Positions 46,905-60,605 of a stretch of DNA of 64,000 nt are shown piece by piece. The stretch's first letter is position 1. Every line of letters starts with the position of its first letter. The translations under genes and the position numbers were made by a program. This stretch comes from Streptococcus lutetiensis (lineage in GTDB: Bacteria; Bacillota; Bacilli; Lactobacillales; Streptococcaceae), in NCBI RefSeq assembly GCF_900475675.1, contig NZ_LS483403.1, positions 558,001-622,000 of the forward strand. The letters run 5' to 3'. The notes below the pieces were generated by a model that saw nothing but the letters and a program-made list of their open reading frames with translations, made no database searches and was not told where the DNA came from.

Positions 46905-47108
46905 ATGTTGAATTTAAAAATCTTAGCACTTGGTCTTGCCGTACTAGGAGTTAGTATTGGTGAAGGTATCCTCGTTGCCAACATTGCAAAATCTGCAGCA
47001 CGTCAACCTGAAATGTTCAGTAAATTGCAAACACTTATGTTCCTTGGAATAGCTTTCATCGAAGGTACATTCTTCGTCCTTCTTGCATGTACATTCTTCG
47101 TTGGATAA
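46905..47108 (+). CDS. atpE: ATP synthase subunit c
   Basis: Proton-carrying ring subunit of the Fo rotor. At 67 residues it has two hydrophobic helices joined by the polar loop AARQPEM. The proton-carrying carboxylate is the Glu in FIEGTFF of helix 2. First gene of the operon; in most bacteria the a subunit comes first, but the c-first order is normal for streptococci. AAAGGAG precedes the ATG. Confidence 0.95.
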   Translation: MLNLKILALGLAVLGVSIGEGILVANIAKSAARQPEMFSKLQTLMFLGIAFIEGTFFVLLACTFFVG

Positions 47109-47146
47109 TTCTAACTAAGAACTTTTAAAAAGAAGGAGGGATAAAG

Positions 47147-47866
47147 TTGGAAACATCTGTAAATCCAACAGCGCATGTCTTTGGTATTGAGTTTGACTTA
47201 ACCATTTTAGCGATGTCTCTCTTGACGGTGATTATTTCCTTCGGTATCATTTTTTGGGCAACTCGAAAAATGACTTTAAAACCTAAAGGAAAACAAAATT
47301 TCATTGAGTATGTCTACGAGTTCGTACAAAATACGATTAAACCTAATCTTGGAGAATACACTCCTAAGTACAGCTTGTTGATGTTCACATTCTTCTTTTT
47401 CATTCTGATTGCTAACAACCTTGGTTTGCTAGTTAAATTGGAGTCTGAAGATTATAACTTTTGGACATCTCCAACATCAACTTTCATGGTCGATTTTACT
47501 TTATCTTTAATCGTTGCGATTGTTGTCCATGTTGAAGGTGTTCGAAAGAAAGGTGTCAAAGCATATTTGAAGGGTTACTTAAGTCCTTTCCCAATGATGC
47601 TTCCAATGAACATCTTAGAGCAATTTACTAACGTTTTGTCACTTGCTCTACGTTTATTTGGTAACATTTATGCTGGTGAAGTTGTTACTGCTTTGATTGT
47701 GGGTTTTGGTACAAAAAGCTTGATTTTTGCTCCATTGGCCTTTGCCCTTAACTTGGCTTGGGTTGCTTTCTCAGTCTTTATCGGATGCATTCAAGCGTAC
47801 GTATTCACAATTTTGTCATCTAAATATATCTCAGAAGAACTTCCAGAAGATGAGGATGAATCTTAA
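47147..47866 (+). CDS. atpB: ATP synthase subunit a
   Basis: Stator channel subunit of Fo. At 239 residues it has about five or six helices, with the essential arginine in LALRLFGNIYAGE and the NILEQFTN motif before it. The start is TTG 47147, supported by AAGGAGGG (47133-47140) and the lack of any suitable ATG. The gene follows atpE by 38 bases. Confidence 0.95.
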   Translation: METSVNPTAHVFGIEFDLTILAMSLLTVIISFGIIFWATRKMTLKPKGKQNFIEYVYEFVQNTIKPNLGEYTPKYSLLMFTFFFFILIANNLGLLVKLESEDYNFWTSPTSTFMVDFTLSLIVAIVVHVEGVRKKGVKAYLKGYLSPFPMMLPMNILEQFTNVLSLALRLFGNIYAGEVVTALIVGFGTKSLIFAPLAFALNLAWVAFSVFIGCIQAYVFTILSSKYISEELPEDEDES

Positions 47867-47880
47867 GAAAGGAATAATCA

Positions 47881-48378
47881 ATGGAAATACTAATCAATAG
47901 TACAAGTATTGGTAATATTATTATTACTGCTGGCTCAGTGATCCTTTTGTTGGTTCTCATCAAACTTTTTGCTTGGGAACAATTGACAGGGGTCTTTACC
48001 GCTCGTGAAGAAAAAATTGCTAATGATATTGATGGTGCAGAAGCAGCACGTAAAGAAGCAGAAGCTCTTGCTGCTAAACGTCAAGAAGAGTTAGCTGGCG
48101 CTCGTACTGAGGCCGCTCAAATTATTGATGATGCCAAAGAAACTGGTAAAAATCAAGAGATTAAAATCGTCGCTGAAGCACACGAAGAAGCTAGTCGCTT
48201 GAAAGCTAAAGCTAATCAAGATATCGAACAAAGTAAAGCAGAAGCTCTTTCAAGTGTTAAAGGTGATGTCGCTGATTTGACTGTCCTTTTGGCAGAAAAA
48301 ATCATGACAGCTAATCTTGACAAAGAAGCTCAAAGTAATCTCATTGATAGCTATCTTGACAAGCTAGGAGATGCCTAA
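47881..48378 (+). CDS. atpF: ATP synthase subunit b
   Basis: Peripheral stalk subunit of 165 residues: one N-terminal membrane helix ([20 protein letters not shown]) and a long charged, alanine-rich coiled coil. It anchors the delta subunit and F1 head. The final base of its stop overlaps the atpH start (TAATG). Confidence 0.95.
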   Translation: MEILINSTSIGNIIITAGSVILLLVLIKLFAWEQLTGVFTAREEKIANDIDGAEAARKEAEALAAKRQEELAGARTEAAQIIDDAKETGKNQEIKIVAEAHEEASRLKAKANQDIEQSKAEALSSVKGDVADLTVLLAEKIMTANLDKEAQSNLIDSYLDKLGDA

Positions 48379-48914
48379 TGGATAAAAAGACACAAGCTCT
48401 TGTTGAGCAATATGCGAAAAGTCTCGTAGAAATTGCTATTGAAAAAGACAGTTTAGCTGAACTCCAATCAGAAACAGAAGCTTTGTTGTCTGTTTTTGAA
48501 GAGACAAACTTAGCTGACTTCTTGTCAAGTTTAGTCGTTTCACGTGATGAAAAAGTAAAACTTGTTAGGTTGCTTCAAGAGTCTAGTTCAGTTTACATGA
48601 ACAATTTTCTTGAGGTAATTTTACAAAACGAACGAGAAGCGTTCTTGAAAGCCATCTTAGAAGGTGTTCAAAAAGATTTTGTTATCGCAACAAATCAACA
48701 CGATATCGTTGTAACAACAGCGGTAGCTTTAACTGATGAACAAAAAGAACGTATCCTAGCTTTAGTTGCTGAAAAATTCGGTGTTAAAGCTGGAAAACTC
48801 GTTGAAGACATTGACGAATCAATCCTTGGTGGATTTGTTATCAATGTTAACAATAAAGTAATTGACACAAGTATTCGTCGTCAATTGCAAGAATTTAAAA
48901 TGAATTTGAAATAG
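48378..48914 (+). CDS. atpH: ATP synthase subunit delta
   Basis: Peripheral stalk protein of 178 residues linking b to the F1 crown. It shows the OSCP/delta pattern: the N-terminal helical bundle starts with QALVEQYAKSLVEIA, and the C-terminal region has LGGFVINVNNKVIDTSIRRQLQEF. The ATG overlaps the atpF stop, so translation is coupled. Confidence 0.95.
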   Translation: MDKKTQALVEQYAKSLVEIAIEKDSLAELQSETEALLSVFEETNLADFLSSLVVSRDEKVKLVRLLQESSSVYMNNFLEVILQNEREAFLKAILEGVQKDFVIATNQHDIVVTTAVALTDEQKERILALVAEKFGVKAGKLVEDIDESILGGFVINVNNKVIDTSIRRQLQEFKMNLK

Positions 48915-48926
48915 AAAGTGGTGTGA

Positions 48927-50435
<1,509 letters not shown>

Positions 50436-50449
50436 GAGGGAGGTAGCAT

Positions 50450-51325
50450 ATGGCAGGCTCTCTTAGTGAAATCAAAGGGAAAATTATTTCAACTCAGAAA
50501 ACAAGTCATATCACTGGTGCCATGCAAATGGTATCAGCTGCAAAATTGACCAAATCTGAGCAAGCAGCAAAAGATTTTCAAGTTTACGCTTCAAAAATTC
50601 GTCAAATCACTACTGACTTATTGAAATCAGAACTAGTTAATGGTTCAAAAAATCCAATGCTAGCCGCTCGTCCGGTTAAAAAGACTGGTTACATTGTTAT
50701 CACGTCTGACAAAGGACTTGTTGGCGGATATAACTCAAAAATCTTGAAAGCAATGATGGATCTTATTGAGGAATATCACCAAGATGGTAACTATGCTATT
50801 ATTGCCATCGGTGGTATTGGTGCTGATTTCTTTAAAGCTCGTGGAATGAACGTTGTCTTTGAATTGCGTGGTTTGGAAGATCAGCCATCATTTGAACAAG
50901 TTGGAAATATCATCGCAAAATCTGTTGAGATGTATAAAAACGAATTGTTCGATGAATTATATGTATGTTACAATCACCATGTGAACAGCTTGACTAGTCA
51001 AGTTCGTGTGCAACAAATGCTTCCAATTGCTGAATTGGATGCTGATGAAGCAGCAGAAGAAGGTGTCAGTGGTTTTGAATTAGAACCAAATCGTGAAATG
51101 ATTTTGGAACAACTCTTACCACAATATACTGAAAGCCTTATTTATGGTGCCATTGTTGATGCTAAAACTGCTGAACATGCCGCTGGTATGACAGCTATGC
51201 AAACAGCAACTGATAATGCCAAAAACGTTATTAATGATTTGACAATTCAGTACAACCGTGCTCGTCAAGCTGCTATTACACAAGAAATCACAGAAATTGT
51301 AGCAGGTGCTAACGCACTAGAATAA
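50450..51325 (+). CDS. atpG: ATP synthase subunit gamma
   Basis: Central rotor shaft of F1, 291 residues. The N-terminal [26 protein letters not shown] and the C-terminal [35 protein letters not shown] match the two long helices that sit inside the alpha-beta head. GAGGGAGG precedes the ATG. The 67-base gap to atpD holds a small hairpin (AGGGA/TCCCT, about 51355-51370) that could tune the atpD level. Confidence 0.96.
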   Translation: MAGSLSEIKGKIISTQKTSHITGAMQMVSAAKLTKSEQAAKDFQVYASKIRQITTDLLKSELVNGSKNPMLAARPVKKTGYIVITSDKGLVGGYNSKILKAMMDLIEEYHQDGNYAIIAIGGIGADFFKARGMNVVFELRGLEDQPSFEQVGNIIAKSVEMYKNELFDELYVCYNHHVNSLTSQVRVQQMLPIAELDADEAAEEGVSGFELEPNREMILEQLLPQYTESLIYGAIVDAKTAEHAAGMTAMQTATDNAKNVINDLTIQYNRARQAAITQEITEIVAGANALE

Positions 51326-51380
51326 AATGTGAGTGCGTTTTAGCCTCATAAAAAAGGGAACGACTCCCTAAAAAATCTAA

Positions 51381-52799
<1,419 letters not shown>

Positions 52800-52811
52800 T
52801 GAGGTGATACC

Positions 52812-53228
52812 ATGACATTTATGACTGTTCAGGTAGTAACACCAGATGGTATTCGCTATGATCACCATGCTAATTTTATTTCAGTAAAAACACCGGATGG
52901 TGAGATGGGGATTTTGCCAGAACACATTAACCTCATTGCTCCGCTAACAGTTCACGAGATGAAAATTCATCGTACAGATGATCCTAATCACGTGGATTGG
53001 GTAGCTATCAACGGTGGTATTATTGAGATTAAAGATAATCTTGTGACAATTGTTGCAGATTCTGCAGAACGTGAACGCGACATCGATGTTAGCCGTGCTG
53101 AACGCGCTAAGATTCGTGCTGAGCGTAAATTGGAACAAGCTCAAAGTACTCACGATAACGACGAAGTACGTCGTGCACAAGTTGCTCTTCGCCGTGCTTT
53201 GAACCGTATCAGTGTTGGTAATAAATAA
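52812..53228 (+). CDS. atpC: ATP synthase subunit epsilon
   Basis: Rotor and regulatory subunit of 138 residues: N-terminal beta-sandwich ([38 protein letters not shown]) and a C-terminal helical hairpin rich in Arg, Ala and Glu. It can inhibit ATP hydrolysis. Last gene of the operon, followed 3 bases later by the terminator stem. Confidence 0.95.
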   Translation: MTFMTVQVVTPDGIRYDHHANFISVKTPDGEMGILPEHINLIAPLTVHEMKIHRTDDPNHVDWVAINGGIIEIKDNLVTIVADSAERERDIDVSRAERAKIRAERKLEQAQSTHDNDEVRRAQVALRRALNRISVGNK

Positions 53229-53232
53229 AAGA

Positions 53233-53266
53233 AAAGGTCTGAGAATTTATCTCAGACTTTTTTGTT
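53233..53266 (+). terminator. Terminator of the ATP synthase operon
   Basis: AAAGGTCTGAGA pairs with TCTCAGACTTT around ATTTA, with a T run after the stem. Confidence 0.9.
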
Positions 53267-53321
53267 TTTTATTATTTTTTGATGTTTTTTTCATGAAGAA
53301 AGCTCACACTTGTGAAGTTTT

Positions 53322-53350
53322 TTGTTGTCAAAAATGAAATCTGATATAAT
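53322..53350 (+). promoter_or_regulatory. Promoter of the DUF1146 gene
   Basis: TTGTTG (53322-53327), a 17-base spacer and TATAAT (53345-53350). The -10 ends 6 bases before the ATG, so the mRNA should be leaderless. Confidence 0.7.
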
Positions 53351-53356
53351 AGTCCT

Positions 53357-53593
53357 ATGGAAATTTTAAATAGTTCAGTGACTTTGATTAGTCACCTTGT
53401 TTTTATTGCAATGACCCATCAAATTCTTCGAAATTTATTTGATTGGTCAAAATTGATTAAGAATACGCCTGAGAATATTGGTCGTCTTAAAGTGTTTATT
53501 CTTTTGGTTAGTATTGCACTTGGTTATATGGTAAGTCACTTTATTTTGGAAATCATTATAGTCAGCCAGACTTTCTTCTTTGGCTTTCAATAA
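53357..53593 (+). CDS. DUF1146 (YwzB-like) small membrane protein
   Basis: A 78-residue protein with two hydrophobic helices (VTLISHLVFIAMTHQIL and FILLVSIALGYMVSHFILEII) and a short cytosolic loop with DWSKLIK. This is the YwzB/DUF1146 family, conserved between the ATP synthase operon and murA in many Firmicutes; the function is unknown. It has no visible ribosome site, and its -10 box is 6 bases upstream of ATG. The gene likely leads a transcript with murA, epuA and endA. Confidence 0.85.
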   Translation: MEILNSSVTLISHLVFIAMTHQILRNLFDWSKLIKNTPENIGRLKVFILLVSIALGYMVSHFILEIIIVSQTFFFGFQ

Positions 53594-53654
53594 AAGCAAT
53601 AATCGCTAAACTATGATATAATTTTGATATTATAATATAAGAATGGAGTTCATT

Positions 53655-54929
53655 TTGGATAAAATTATTATTGAAGGCGGTAATACACGCCTAGAAGGAG
53701 AAGTAATCATTGAAGGAGCAAAGAATGCGGTTCTTCCTCTTCTTGCAGCGACAATTTTACCGAAGGAAGGAAAGACAGTTTTAACAAATGTCCCAATCCT
53801 TTCAGATGTCTTTACGATGAATAATGTTGTCCGTGGTTTAGATATTCAAGTTAATTTTGATGAAGCAAAGAACACCATTGAAGTGGATGCTTCAGGAGAT
53901 ATTTTGGATATCGCCCCATATGAATATGTTAGCAAAATGCGTGCTTCAATCGTTGTTTTAGGACCAATTTTAGCGCGTAAAGGTCATGCAAAAGTATCAA
54001 TGCCTGGTGGCTGCACGATTGGTAGTCGTCCAATTGACCTTCACCTTAAAGGTTTGGAAGCTATGGGGGCAAAAATCACACAAGCTGGTGGTGATATCAC
54101 AGCGACTGTTGATGGGAAACTTAAAGGGACAACAATTTACATGGATTTCCCATCAGTTGGTGCAACACAAAACTTGATGATGGCAGCAACTTTGGCAGAA
54201 GGTGTGACTGTTATTGAAAATGTTGCACGTGAGCCGGAAATCGTTGATTTAGCGATGCTACTTAATAAAATGGGTGCTATCGTTAAAGGTGCTGGTACAG
54301 AGACTTTGACGATTACTGGTGTCGATAGTCTTCATGGTGCTGAACATGATGTGGTTCAAGATCGTATTGAAGCTGGAACTTTCATGGTAGCGACAGCTAT
54401 GACATCGGGTAATGTTCTTGTTAAGGATGCTATCTGGGAACACAATCGTCCTTTGATTTCAAAATTGATTGAGATGGGTGTGACCGTTATTGATGAACCT
54501 GAAGGGATTCGTGTTATTGCTGATACAGCAAAATTGAAACCTGTAACGGTTAAAACTCTTCCTCACCCAGGTTTCCCAACTGATATGCAAGCGCAATTTA
54601 CAGCTTTGATGGCAGTTGTCAATGGCGAATCAACAATGATTGAAACGGTCTTTGAGAATCGTTTCCAACATTTGGAAGAAATGCGCCGTATGGGCTTGCA
54701 GTCAGAAATCATGCGCGATACAGCTATGATTCATGGTGGGCTAGAGCTTCAAGGTGCTCCAGTTATGTCAACTGACCTTCGTGCTAGTGCAGCCCTTATT
54801 TTGACTGGGATGGTGGCAAAAGGAACAACAACAGTTGGTCGCTTGAATCATCTTGACCGTGGATATTACAAATTCCATGAAAAATTGGCTAAACTCGGTG
54901 CAAATATTAAACGTATAAGTGAGGCTTAA
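53655..54929 (+). CDS. murA: UDP-N-acetylglucosamine 1-carboxyvinyltransferase (MurA paralogue 2)
   Basis: Second MurA of the window, same reaction as the one at 37329-38588. Lys in [17 protein letters not shown] and the catalytic Cys in [15 protein letters not shown] are present. I chose TTG 53655, because GGAG (53645-53648) lies 6 bases before it and the predicted start [10 protein letters not shown] matches family starts (MDKIVI-type). The in-frame ATG 53643 overlaps this site and is the alternative. It is in the murA-epuA-endA cluster known from S. pneumoniae. The two copies share the domain plan but differ widely in sequence. Confidence 0.94.
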   Translation: MDKIIIEGGNTRLEGEVIIEGAKNAVLPLLAATILPKEGKTVLTNVPILSDVFTMNNVVRGLDIQVNFDEAKNTIEVDASGDILDIAPYEYVSKMRASIVVLGPILARKGHAKVSMPGGCTIGSRPIDLHLKGLEAMGAKITQAGGDITATVDGKLKGTTIYMDFPSVGATQNLMMAATLAEGVTVIENVAREPEIVDLAMLLNKMGAIVKGAGTETLTITGVDSLHGAEHDVVQDRIEAGTFMVATAMTSGNVLVKDAIWEHNRPLISKLIEMGVTVIDEPEGIRVIADTAKLKPVTVKTLPHPGFPTDMQAQFTALMAVVNGESTMIETVFENRFQHLEEMRRMGLQSEIMRDTAMIHGGLELQGAPVMSTDLRASAALILTGMVAKGTTTVGRLNHLDRGYYKFHEKLAKLGANIKRISEA

Positions 54930-54932
54930 AAA

Positions 54933-55121
54933 ATGACAAGTGGCTGGAAGTACGTAGCAAAACAGTTAGGACTAGTTCTAGTGGTTGCTCTTTTGGCTTG
55001 TTTATTTTTAGCAGTTGGATTGATGATTGGATATGCCGTCATTGGTGATGGTAAAAATCCATTCTCAATTTTATCGATTGATAAATGGCAAGCAATTATT
55101 GGTAAATTTACAGGTCAATAA
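54933..55121 (+). CDS. epuA: EpuA-like small membrane protein
   Basis: A 62-residue protein with one strong transmembrane helix (QLGLVLVVALLACLFLAVGLMIGYAVIG). It matches the EpuA family, found between murA and endA in streptococci. It is annotated in some genomes as an RNA polymerase beta-associated protein, without clear evidence of its role. It starts 3 bases after murA. Confidence 0.85.
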   Translation: MTSGWKYVAKQLGLVLVVALLACLFLAVGLMIGYAVIGDGKNPFSILSIDKWQAIIGKFTGQ

Positions 55122-55225
55122 GCTATTTGTATTTTAGAGCAGCTTGACGAAAATGTAGAAGTGGGATAATCGACTTTATGGTTTTGATAAAGCACGATGT
55201 TCCACTTTTTTAGTGAAAGGATTTT

Positions 55226-56092
55226 ATGGTAAAGAAATCAAAACTGTCTAAACAGGCAAAATCATTTATTTTTTTATTAGTTTTATTGCTTAGTATTGGT
55301 GCGGGTTGGCTGACAACATCAGATTCAAGTAATCCTGTTAATCAAGTTATTTCCTTGATTACGGGAGAATCATCTGTAAAGATTGTGTCAAATCAGTCAT
55401 CTGCTAATCAAGCAACGCCAAGTCAAGAATTGGCAGATTCAGTCTTAACAGACAGCGTTAAAGCTCAGCTTGGTTCAAACTTAGAATGGAACGGCGCGGG
55501 AGCTTATTTGGTTAACGGAAATAAAACCGATTTGAATGCAAGAGTAGCCAGCAAACCTTATGCCAATAACAAAACAAAAATTGTGCAAGGTCAGACTGTT
55601 CCAACGGTCGCAAATGCTTTGTTGAGTAAGTTGACACGTCAATACAGAAGCCGTGAGGAAACTGGAAATGGGTCAACCTCTTGGACGCCAGCTGGCTGGC
55701 ATCAAGCCCAAAATATCTCTGGAAGATATAGTCATGCTGTTGACCGTGGGCATTTGCTTGGCTATGCTTTAGTCGGCGGCTTAAAAGGCTTTGATGCTTC
55801 AACAAGCAATCCTGAAAATGTAGCCACTCAGACAGCTTGGGCAAATGAAGCTAGTTCAGAAGACTCAACGGGTCAGAATTACTACGAAGGTCAGGTCAGA
55901 AGAGCACTTGATCAGAATAAACGTGTTCGTTACCGAGTGACTTTGATTTATGATGGCGATAATATTCTTGCTAGCGGGACACATTTGGAAGCAAAATCAT
56001 CTGACGGTAGTTTAGAGTTTAATGTTTTCATTCCAAATGTCCAAAGTGGTTTAAGCTTTGATTATTATTCAGGTCAGGTTAGTGTGAATTAA
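55226..56092 (+). CDS. endA: DNA-entry nuclease EndA
   Basis: A membrane-anchored, non-specific DNA/RNA endonuclease. The single N-terminal hydrophobic helix (about residues 12-28, [19 protein letters not shown]) anchors it with the catalytic part outside. The active site is the [13 protein letters not shown] motif (DRGH) of the beta-beta-alpha metal nucleases. At 288 residues it is normal. In S. pneumoniae EndA degrades one strand of incoming DNA during transformation and helps escape from neutrophil traps. AAAGGA precedes the ATG. No competence genes lie in this window. Confidence 0.93.
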   Translation: MVKKSKLSKQAKSFIFLLVLLLSIGAGWLTTSDSSNPVNQVISLITGESSVKIVSNQSSANQATPSQELADSVLTDSVKAQLGSNLEWNGAGAYLVNGNKTDLNARVASKPYANNKTKIVQGQTVPTVANALLSKLTRQYRSREETGNGSTSWTPAGWHQAQNISGRYSHAVDRGHLLGYALVGGLKGFDASTSNPENVATQTAWANEASSEDSTGQNYYEGQVRRALDQNKRVRYRVTLIYDGDNILASGTHLEAKSSDGSLEFNVFIPNVQSGLSFDYYSGQVSVN

Positions 56093-56108
56093 GCCGCTAT
56101 ATTCAACC

Positions 56109-56137
56109 TTGTCAAATGGCAAAAAATTTGCTAGAAT
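56109..56137 (+). promoter_or_regulatory. Promoter of pheS-pheT
   Basis: TTGTCA (56109-56114), a 17-base spacer and TAGAAT (56132-56137), just before the T-box leader. Confidence 0.75.
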
Positions 56138-56144
56138 GGGGTGT

Positions 56145-56345
56145 AAATTGAATAGTGTCTTATGAGAATAGTAACCTTATGGCAGTTTAACAGGGAATGG
56201 AAGTCGTGACTGGAAGCTTCCTAGATGAAAGTTTGGCGAATTCACTCATGTTAAAGACGATGAATTAAGGTCTGCTAGTCAGATAAAAAACGGATGGTAC
56301 CGCGTGTCAACGCTCCGCTATTGGAGTGTGGCACGCTTTTTTCGT
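56145..56345 (+). ncRNA. T-box leader of pheS (Phe-tRNA responsive)
   Basis: Stem I closes with GTCTT (about 56156) and AAGAC (about 56255). The likely specifier codon is TTC (56241-56243, phenylalanine), in the expected place just before CTCAT, which pairs with ATGAG. The conserved T-box GGATGGTACCGCG (56292-56304) follows, overlapping a terminator hairpin GCGTG-AACGCTCC / GGAGTGT-CACGC with six T. Uncharged tRNA-Phe should stabilise the antiterminator. Confidence 0.94.
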
Positions 56346-56383
56346 TTAAAAACATTAGGGGTTGCCCCAAGGAAGGAATTTTA

Positions 56384-57427
56384 ATGGATTTACAAGCGCA
56401 GTTAGAAGAATTAAAATCATCTACGCAAGCTAAATTGGCTGAAATGCGTGGAAACAATGCAAAAGAACTTCAAGAATTACGTGTGCAAGTTCTTGGTAAA
56501 AAAGGATCATTGACAGAATTATTGAAAGGTTTGAAAGATCTTTCTAAAGAAATGCGTCCAGTTGTCGGAAAACAAGTTAATGAAGTACGTGACGTTTTGA
56601 CAAAAGCTTTTGAAGAACAAGCTAAAATCGTTGAAGCTGCTAAAATCAAAGCACAATTGGAATCAGAAAGCTTGGATGTGACTCTTCCAGGACGTCAAGT
56701 TAACCTTGGTAACCGTCATGTCTTGACGCAAATAAGTGAAGAAATCGAAGATATTTTCCTTGGTATGGGATTCCAAGTTGTTGATGGATATGAAGTTGAA
56801 TCAGATTACTACAACTTTGAACGTATGAACTTGCCAAAAGATCACCCAGCTCGTGACATGCAAGATACTTTCTACATCACTGAAGAAATCTTGCTTCGTA
56901 CTCACACAAGTCCTGTGCAAGCTCGTACACTTGATAAACACGACTTTTCTAAAGGTCCATTGAAAATGATCTCACCAGGACGTGTGTTCCGTCGTGATAC
57001 AGATGATGCGACACACAGCCACCAATTCCACCAAATCGAAGGTCTTGTTGTTGGTGAAAACATTTCTATGGGTGATCTTAAAGGAACTCTTGAAATGATT
57101 ATCAAGAAAATGTTTGGTGAAGATCGTAAAATCCGTCTTCGTCCTTCATACTTCCCATTCACTGAACCATCAGTAGAAGTTGACGTCTCATGCTTCAAAT
57201 GTGGTGGTAAAGGTTGTAACGTATGTAAGAAAACTGGTTGGATTGAAATCCTTGGTGCTGGTATGGTACACCCTCGTGTTCTTGAAATGTCTGGTGTAGA
57301 CTCAGAAAAATATTCTGGATTTGCTTTTGGTCTTGGTCAAGAACGTATTGCGATGCTTCGTTACGGTATCAATGATATTCGTGGTTTCTATCAAGGCGAT
57401 GTCCGTTTCTCAGATCAATTTAAATAA
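56384..57427 (+). CDS. pheS: Phenylalanyl-tRNA synthetase, alpha subunit
   Basis: Catalytic alpha chain of the alpha2-beta2 enzyme; 347 residues from ATG 56384. N-terminal coiled coil (about 1-85), then the class II core with [33 protein letters not shown], the streptococcal cysteine cluster [18 protein letters not shown] and the C-terminal [21 protein letters not shown] (motif 3). I chose 56384 because GGAAGG lies before it. The in-frame ATG at 56294 falls inside the T-box and would add 30 unrelated residues. Confidence 0.97.
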   Translation: MDLQAQLEELKSSTQAKLAEMRGNNAKELQELRVQVLGKKGSLTELLKGLKDLSKEMRPVVGKQVNEVRDVLTKAFEEQAKIVEAAKIKAQLESESLDVTLPGRQVNLGNRHVLTQISEEIEDIFLGMGFQVVDGYEVESDYYNFERMNLPKDHPARDMQDTFYITEEILLRTHTSPVQARTLDKHDFSKGPLKMISPGRVFRRDTDDATHSHQFHQIEGLVVGENISMGDLKGTLEMIIKKMFGEDRKIRLRPSYFPFTEPSVEVDVSCFKCGGKGCNVCKKTGWIEILGAGMVHPRVLEMSGVDSEKYSGFAFGLGQERIAMLRYGINDIRGFYQGDVRFSDQFK

Positions 57428-57459
57428 TTGATTAGCAAGAAAAAGAATTGGAGGTCATC

Positions 57460-57984
57460 ATGGCAGAAATCAAAGTTGAAAAAGTGACCTTGGATAAGTT
57501 AGAGGCGCTGCAAAAGCTTAGCATCGATACTTTCCGTGAAACCTTTGGTTTTGATAATACCGAAGAAGAACTTCAACAATTTTTCGATGAGAATTATACT
57601 TTAGCGCAACTTGAAAAAGATGTGACAGATAAAGAATCTGATGTTCGATTTGTCAAAGTTGATGGGCGCGAGGTTGGTTTTATGAAAGTAAACTGGGGCG
57701 CAGCACAGACTGAGCATGAGTTGGAAAATGCTTTTGAAATTCAACGTATCTACATTCTTAGTGAATGTCAGGGATTTGGCTTAGGTAAGAAATTATTTGA
57801 GCTGGCGCTTGATATGGCTAAGGCAGGTGAATTTGATTGGGCTTGGTTAGGTGTCTGGGAAGGCAATATCAAAGCTCAAGGTTTCTACCATAAATACGGA
57901 TTTGAAAAATTTTCAGAGCACTTATTTAAAGTTGGCGATAAAGTAGACACAGATTGGCTTATGCGAAAAGCCTTAAAAGAATAA
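57460..57984 (+). CDS. GNAT-family acetyltransferase between pheS and pheT
   Basis: A protein of 174 residues with the GNAT core: FEIQRIYILSECQGFGLGKKLFELA (acetyl-CoA loop QGFGLGKKL) and GFYHKYGFEKFSEH. The acceptor is unknown. ATG 57460 is chosen because TGGAGG lies just before it; an in-frame TTG (57448) upstream is less likely. It lies 32 bases after pheS and 69 before pheT, so it is controlled by the Phe T-box. Confidence 0.85.
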   Translation: MAEIKVEKVTLDKLEALQKLSIDTFRETFGFDNTEEELQQFFDENYTLAQLEKDVTDKESDVRFVKVDGREVGFMKVNWGAAQTEHELENAFEIQRIYILSECQGFGLGKKLFELALDMAKAGEFDWAWLGVWEGNIKAQGFYHKYGFEKFSEHLFKVGDKVDTDWLMRKALKE

Positions 57985-58053
57985 GAGTAGAAAGGGATAA
58001 AGAAGCTTACCTGTCAAACGTATTTTGACTGCGAAAAGCTTTTAACACATATT

Positions 58054-60459
58054 ATGTTAGTAAGTTATAAATGGTTAAAAGAGCTTGTTGATGTTGATGT
58101 TACAACACATGAGCTTTCTGAAAAAATGTCAACAACAGGGATTGAGGTTGAAGGAGTTTCATCACCATCTGAAGGATTGACAAAATTGGTTGTTGGTCAC
58201 GTTGTATCTTGTGAAGATGTTCCTGAAACACACTTGCACCTTTGCCAAGTAGATACTGGTGATGATGAATTGCGCCAAATCGTTTGTGGTGCTCCAAACG
58301 TTACTGCAGGTATCAAAGTTATCGTAGCTGTACCAGGCGCACGTATTGCTGACAACTACAAAATCAAAAAAGGTAAAATCCGTGGTATGGAATCACTTGG
58401 TATGATTTGCTCACTCCAAGAGCTTGGTTTGCCAGAATCAATCATTCCAAAAGAATTTTCAGACGGTATTCAAATCTTGCCAGAAGATGCTAAACCAGGT
58501 GACAGCATTTTCCCATATCTTGATTTGGATGATGAAATCGTTGAATTGTCAATCACACCAAACCGTGCAGATGCTCTTTCAATGCGCGGGGTTGCACACG
58601 AAGTAGCTGCTATCTACGGAAAAGAAGTTCACTTCCCAGAAAAAGAACTCAAAGAAGTTTCTAAAGCTGCCAAAGACGTTATCGATGTTGCTATCGAGTC
58701 TGACAAAGTATTGACTTACAAAGCACGTGTCGTTGAAAACGTGACTGTTAAACCAAGTCCACAATGGTTGCAAAACCTTTTGATGAACGCTGGTATTCGT
58801 CCAATCAACAATGTTGTCGACGTGACAAACTACGTGCTATTGTACTTCGGTCAACCAATGCATGCATTTGATTTGAATAAATTTGAAGACAATAAAATCG
58901 TTGTTCGCAATGTGCGTGCTGGTGAAAAATTGGTCACTCTTGATGGTGAAGAACGTGAATTGACAGAAGAAGACCTTGTTATCACAGTAGCTGACAAACC
59001 AGTTGCTCTTGCTGGTGTGATGGGTGGTCAAGCTACTGAAATCGACAACGCTTCTAAAAACGTTGTTCTTGAAGCTGCTGTCTTTGATGGTACCGCCATC
59101 CGCCGCACTGGATCTCGTTTGAACCTTCGTTCTGAAAGTTCAGCTCGTTTCGAAAAAGGTATTAACTACGCTACTGTTGACGAAGCGCTTGATTTTGCGG
59201 CAGCAATGCTTACAGAATTAGCTGAAGGTGAAGTTCTTTATGGTCGTGTGGAAGCTGGTTCAGTTCCAACTGAAGATGTTGAAGTATCAACAACACTTGA
59301 CTACGTAAACGTTCGTTTGGGAACAAAATTGACTTTTGCTGATATCGAAGATGTCTTTGCAAAACTTGGTTTTGGTTTGTCAGGAAATGCTGATAAATTC
59401 ACAGTTTCAGTACCACGTCGCCGTTGGGATATCGCTATTCAAGCTGACTTAGTTGAAGAAATTGCACGTATTTACGGTTACGATAATCTTCCAACAACAC
59501 TTCCAGAAGCTGCTGCTACAGCAGGTGAATTGACAGCAACACAAAAATTGCGTCGTAAAATGCGTTCAATTGCTGAAGGTGCTGGATTGACTGAAATCGT
59601 CTCATACGCTTTAACAACACCTGAAAAAGCTACTGAATTCACATTGCAACCAAGCAATTTAACTGAATTGATGTGGCCAATGTCAGTAGAACGTTCAGTT
59701 CTTCGTCAAAATGTTGTTTCTGGTATGCTTGATACTATTGCCTACAACGTTGCTCGTAAAAACAGTAACTTAGCAATTTACGAAATTGGTAAAGTCTTCG
59801 AACAAAAAGGCAATCCAAAAGAAGAATTACCAAACGAAATCAGCACATTTGCCTTTGCTATCTCTGGTTTAGTTGCTGAAAAAGATTTCCAAACAAAAGC
59901 AATTCCAGTTGATTTCTTCTATGCTAAAGGTATCGTTGAAGCTATCTTTAACAAACTTGATTTGACAGTTGAATATGTTGCTGAAAAAGGTCTTGCAAGC
60001 ATGCATCCAGGTCGTACAGCAAGCATCTACTTGGATGGTCAGTTAGTTGGTTTTGTTGGTCAAATCCACCCACAAACAGCTAAAAACTACAACGTTCCAG
60101 AAACTTACGTAGTTGAATTAAACTTGGATATTATTGAAGCTGCTCTTCAAGCTGATAAAGCGTTTGTTGAAATCACTAAATTCCCAGCGGTTTCTCGTGA
60201 TATTGCTTTGCTATTGCCAGCAACTACTACTCACAAAGAAATCGTTGCTGCTATTGAATCAGCTAAAGTGAAACGTTTAACTGATATCAAGCTCTTTGAC
60301 GTCTATGCTGGTGCAAATATTGCTGAAGGTATGAAATCAATGGCTTACAGCCTTACTTTCCAAAATCCAAACGACAACTTGACTGATGAAGAAGTTACTA
60401 AATACATGGATAAAATCACTAAAGTCCTTGTTGAACAACTCGGAGCAGAAGTTCGTTAG
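58054..60459 (+). CDS. pheT: Phenylalanyl-tRNA synthetase, beta subunit
   Basis: Large beta chain of 801 residues: N-terminal tRNA-binding OB domain (from about 40, [24 protein letters not shown]), B3/B4 editing domain with the NPRADA-like [18 protein letters not shown]5 domain, class II-like core, and the C-terminal ferredoxin-like anticodon-binding domain (about 705-801). No clear ribosome site; a weak purine run precedes ATG 58054. A terminator follows. Confidence 0.97.
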   Translation: MLVSYKWLKELVDVDVTTHELSEKMSTTGIEVEGVSSPSEGLTKLVVGHVVSCEDVPETHLHLCQVDTGDDELRQIVCGAPNVTAGIKVIVAVPGARIADNYKIKKGKIRGMESLGMICSLQELGLPESIIPKEFSDGIQILPEDAKPGDSIFPYLDLDDEIVELSITPNRADALSMRGVAHEVAAIYGKEVHFPEKELKEVSKAAKDVIDVAIESDKVLTYKARVVENVTVKPSPQWLQNLLMNAGIRPINNVVDVTNYVLLYFGQPMHAFDLNKFEDNKIVVRNVRAGEKLVTLDGEERELTEEDLVITVADKPVALAGVMGGQATEIDNASKNVVLEAAVFDGTAIRRTGSRLNLRSESSARFEKGINYATVDEALDFAAAMLTELAEGEVLYGRVEAGSVPTEDVEVSTTLDYVNVRLGTKLTFADIEDVFAKLGFGLSGNADKFTVSVPRRRWDIAIQADLVEEIARIYGYDNLPTTLPEAAATAGELTATQKLRRKMRSIAEGAGLTEIVSYALTTPEKATEFTLQPSNLTELMWPMSVERSVLRQNVVSGMLDTIAYNVARKNSNLAIYEIGKVFEQKGNPKEELPNEISTFAFAISGLVAEKDFQTKAIPVDFFYAKGIVEAIFNKLDLTVEYVAEKGLASMHPGRTASIYLDGQLVGFVGQIHPQTAKNYNVPETYVVELNLDIIEAALQADKAFVEITKFPAVSRDIALLLPATTTHKEIVAAIESAKVKRLTDIKLFDVYAGANIAEGMKSMAYSLTFQNPNDNLTDEEVTKYMDKITKVLVEQLGAEVR

Positions 60460-60500
60460 TCATTTGAGACAATATTAGGCTATTTGGGTTAATATAGATA

Positions 60501-60533
60501 AACCACCGCTACGAAAGTAGTGGTGGTTTCTTG
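60501..60533 (+). terminator. Terminator of pheST
   Basis: AAACCACCGCTAC pairs with GTAGTGGTGGTTT around GAAA with one G-U pair, then TTGTTT. Confidence 0.88.
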
Positions 60534-60605
60534 TTTATCAAAAAGCCAAACTGATAGCAGAATTTGGTATAATAGGATTATCTAGTGATATGACGAAGGA
60601 TTATT

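Noticed and set aside
56294..56383. Upstream in-frame start of pheS
   Set aside because: It falls inside the T-box and terminator hairpin, so it cannot be the normal start.
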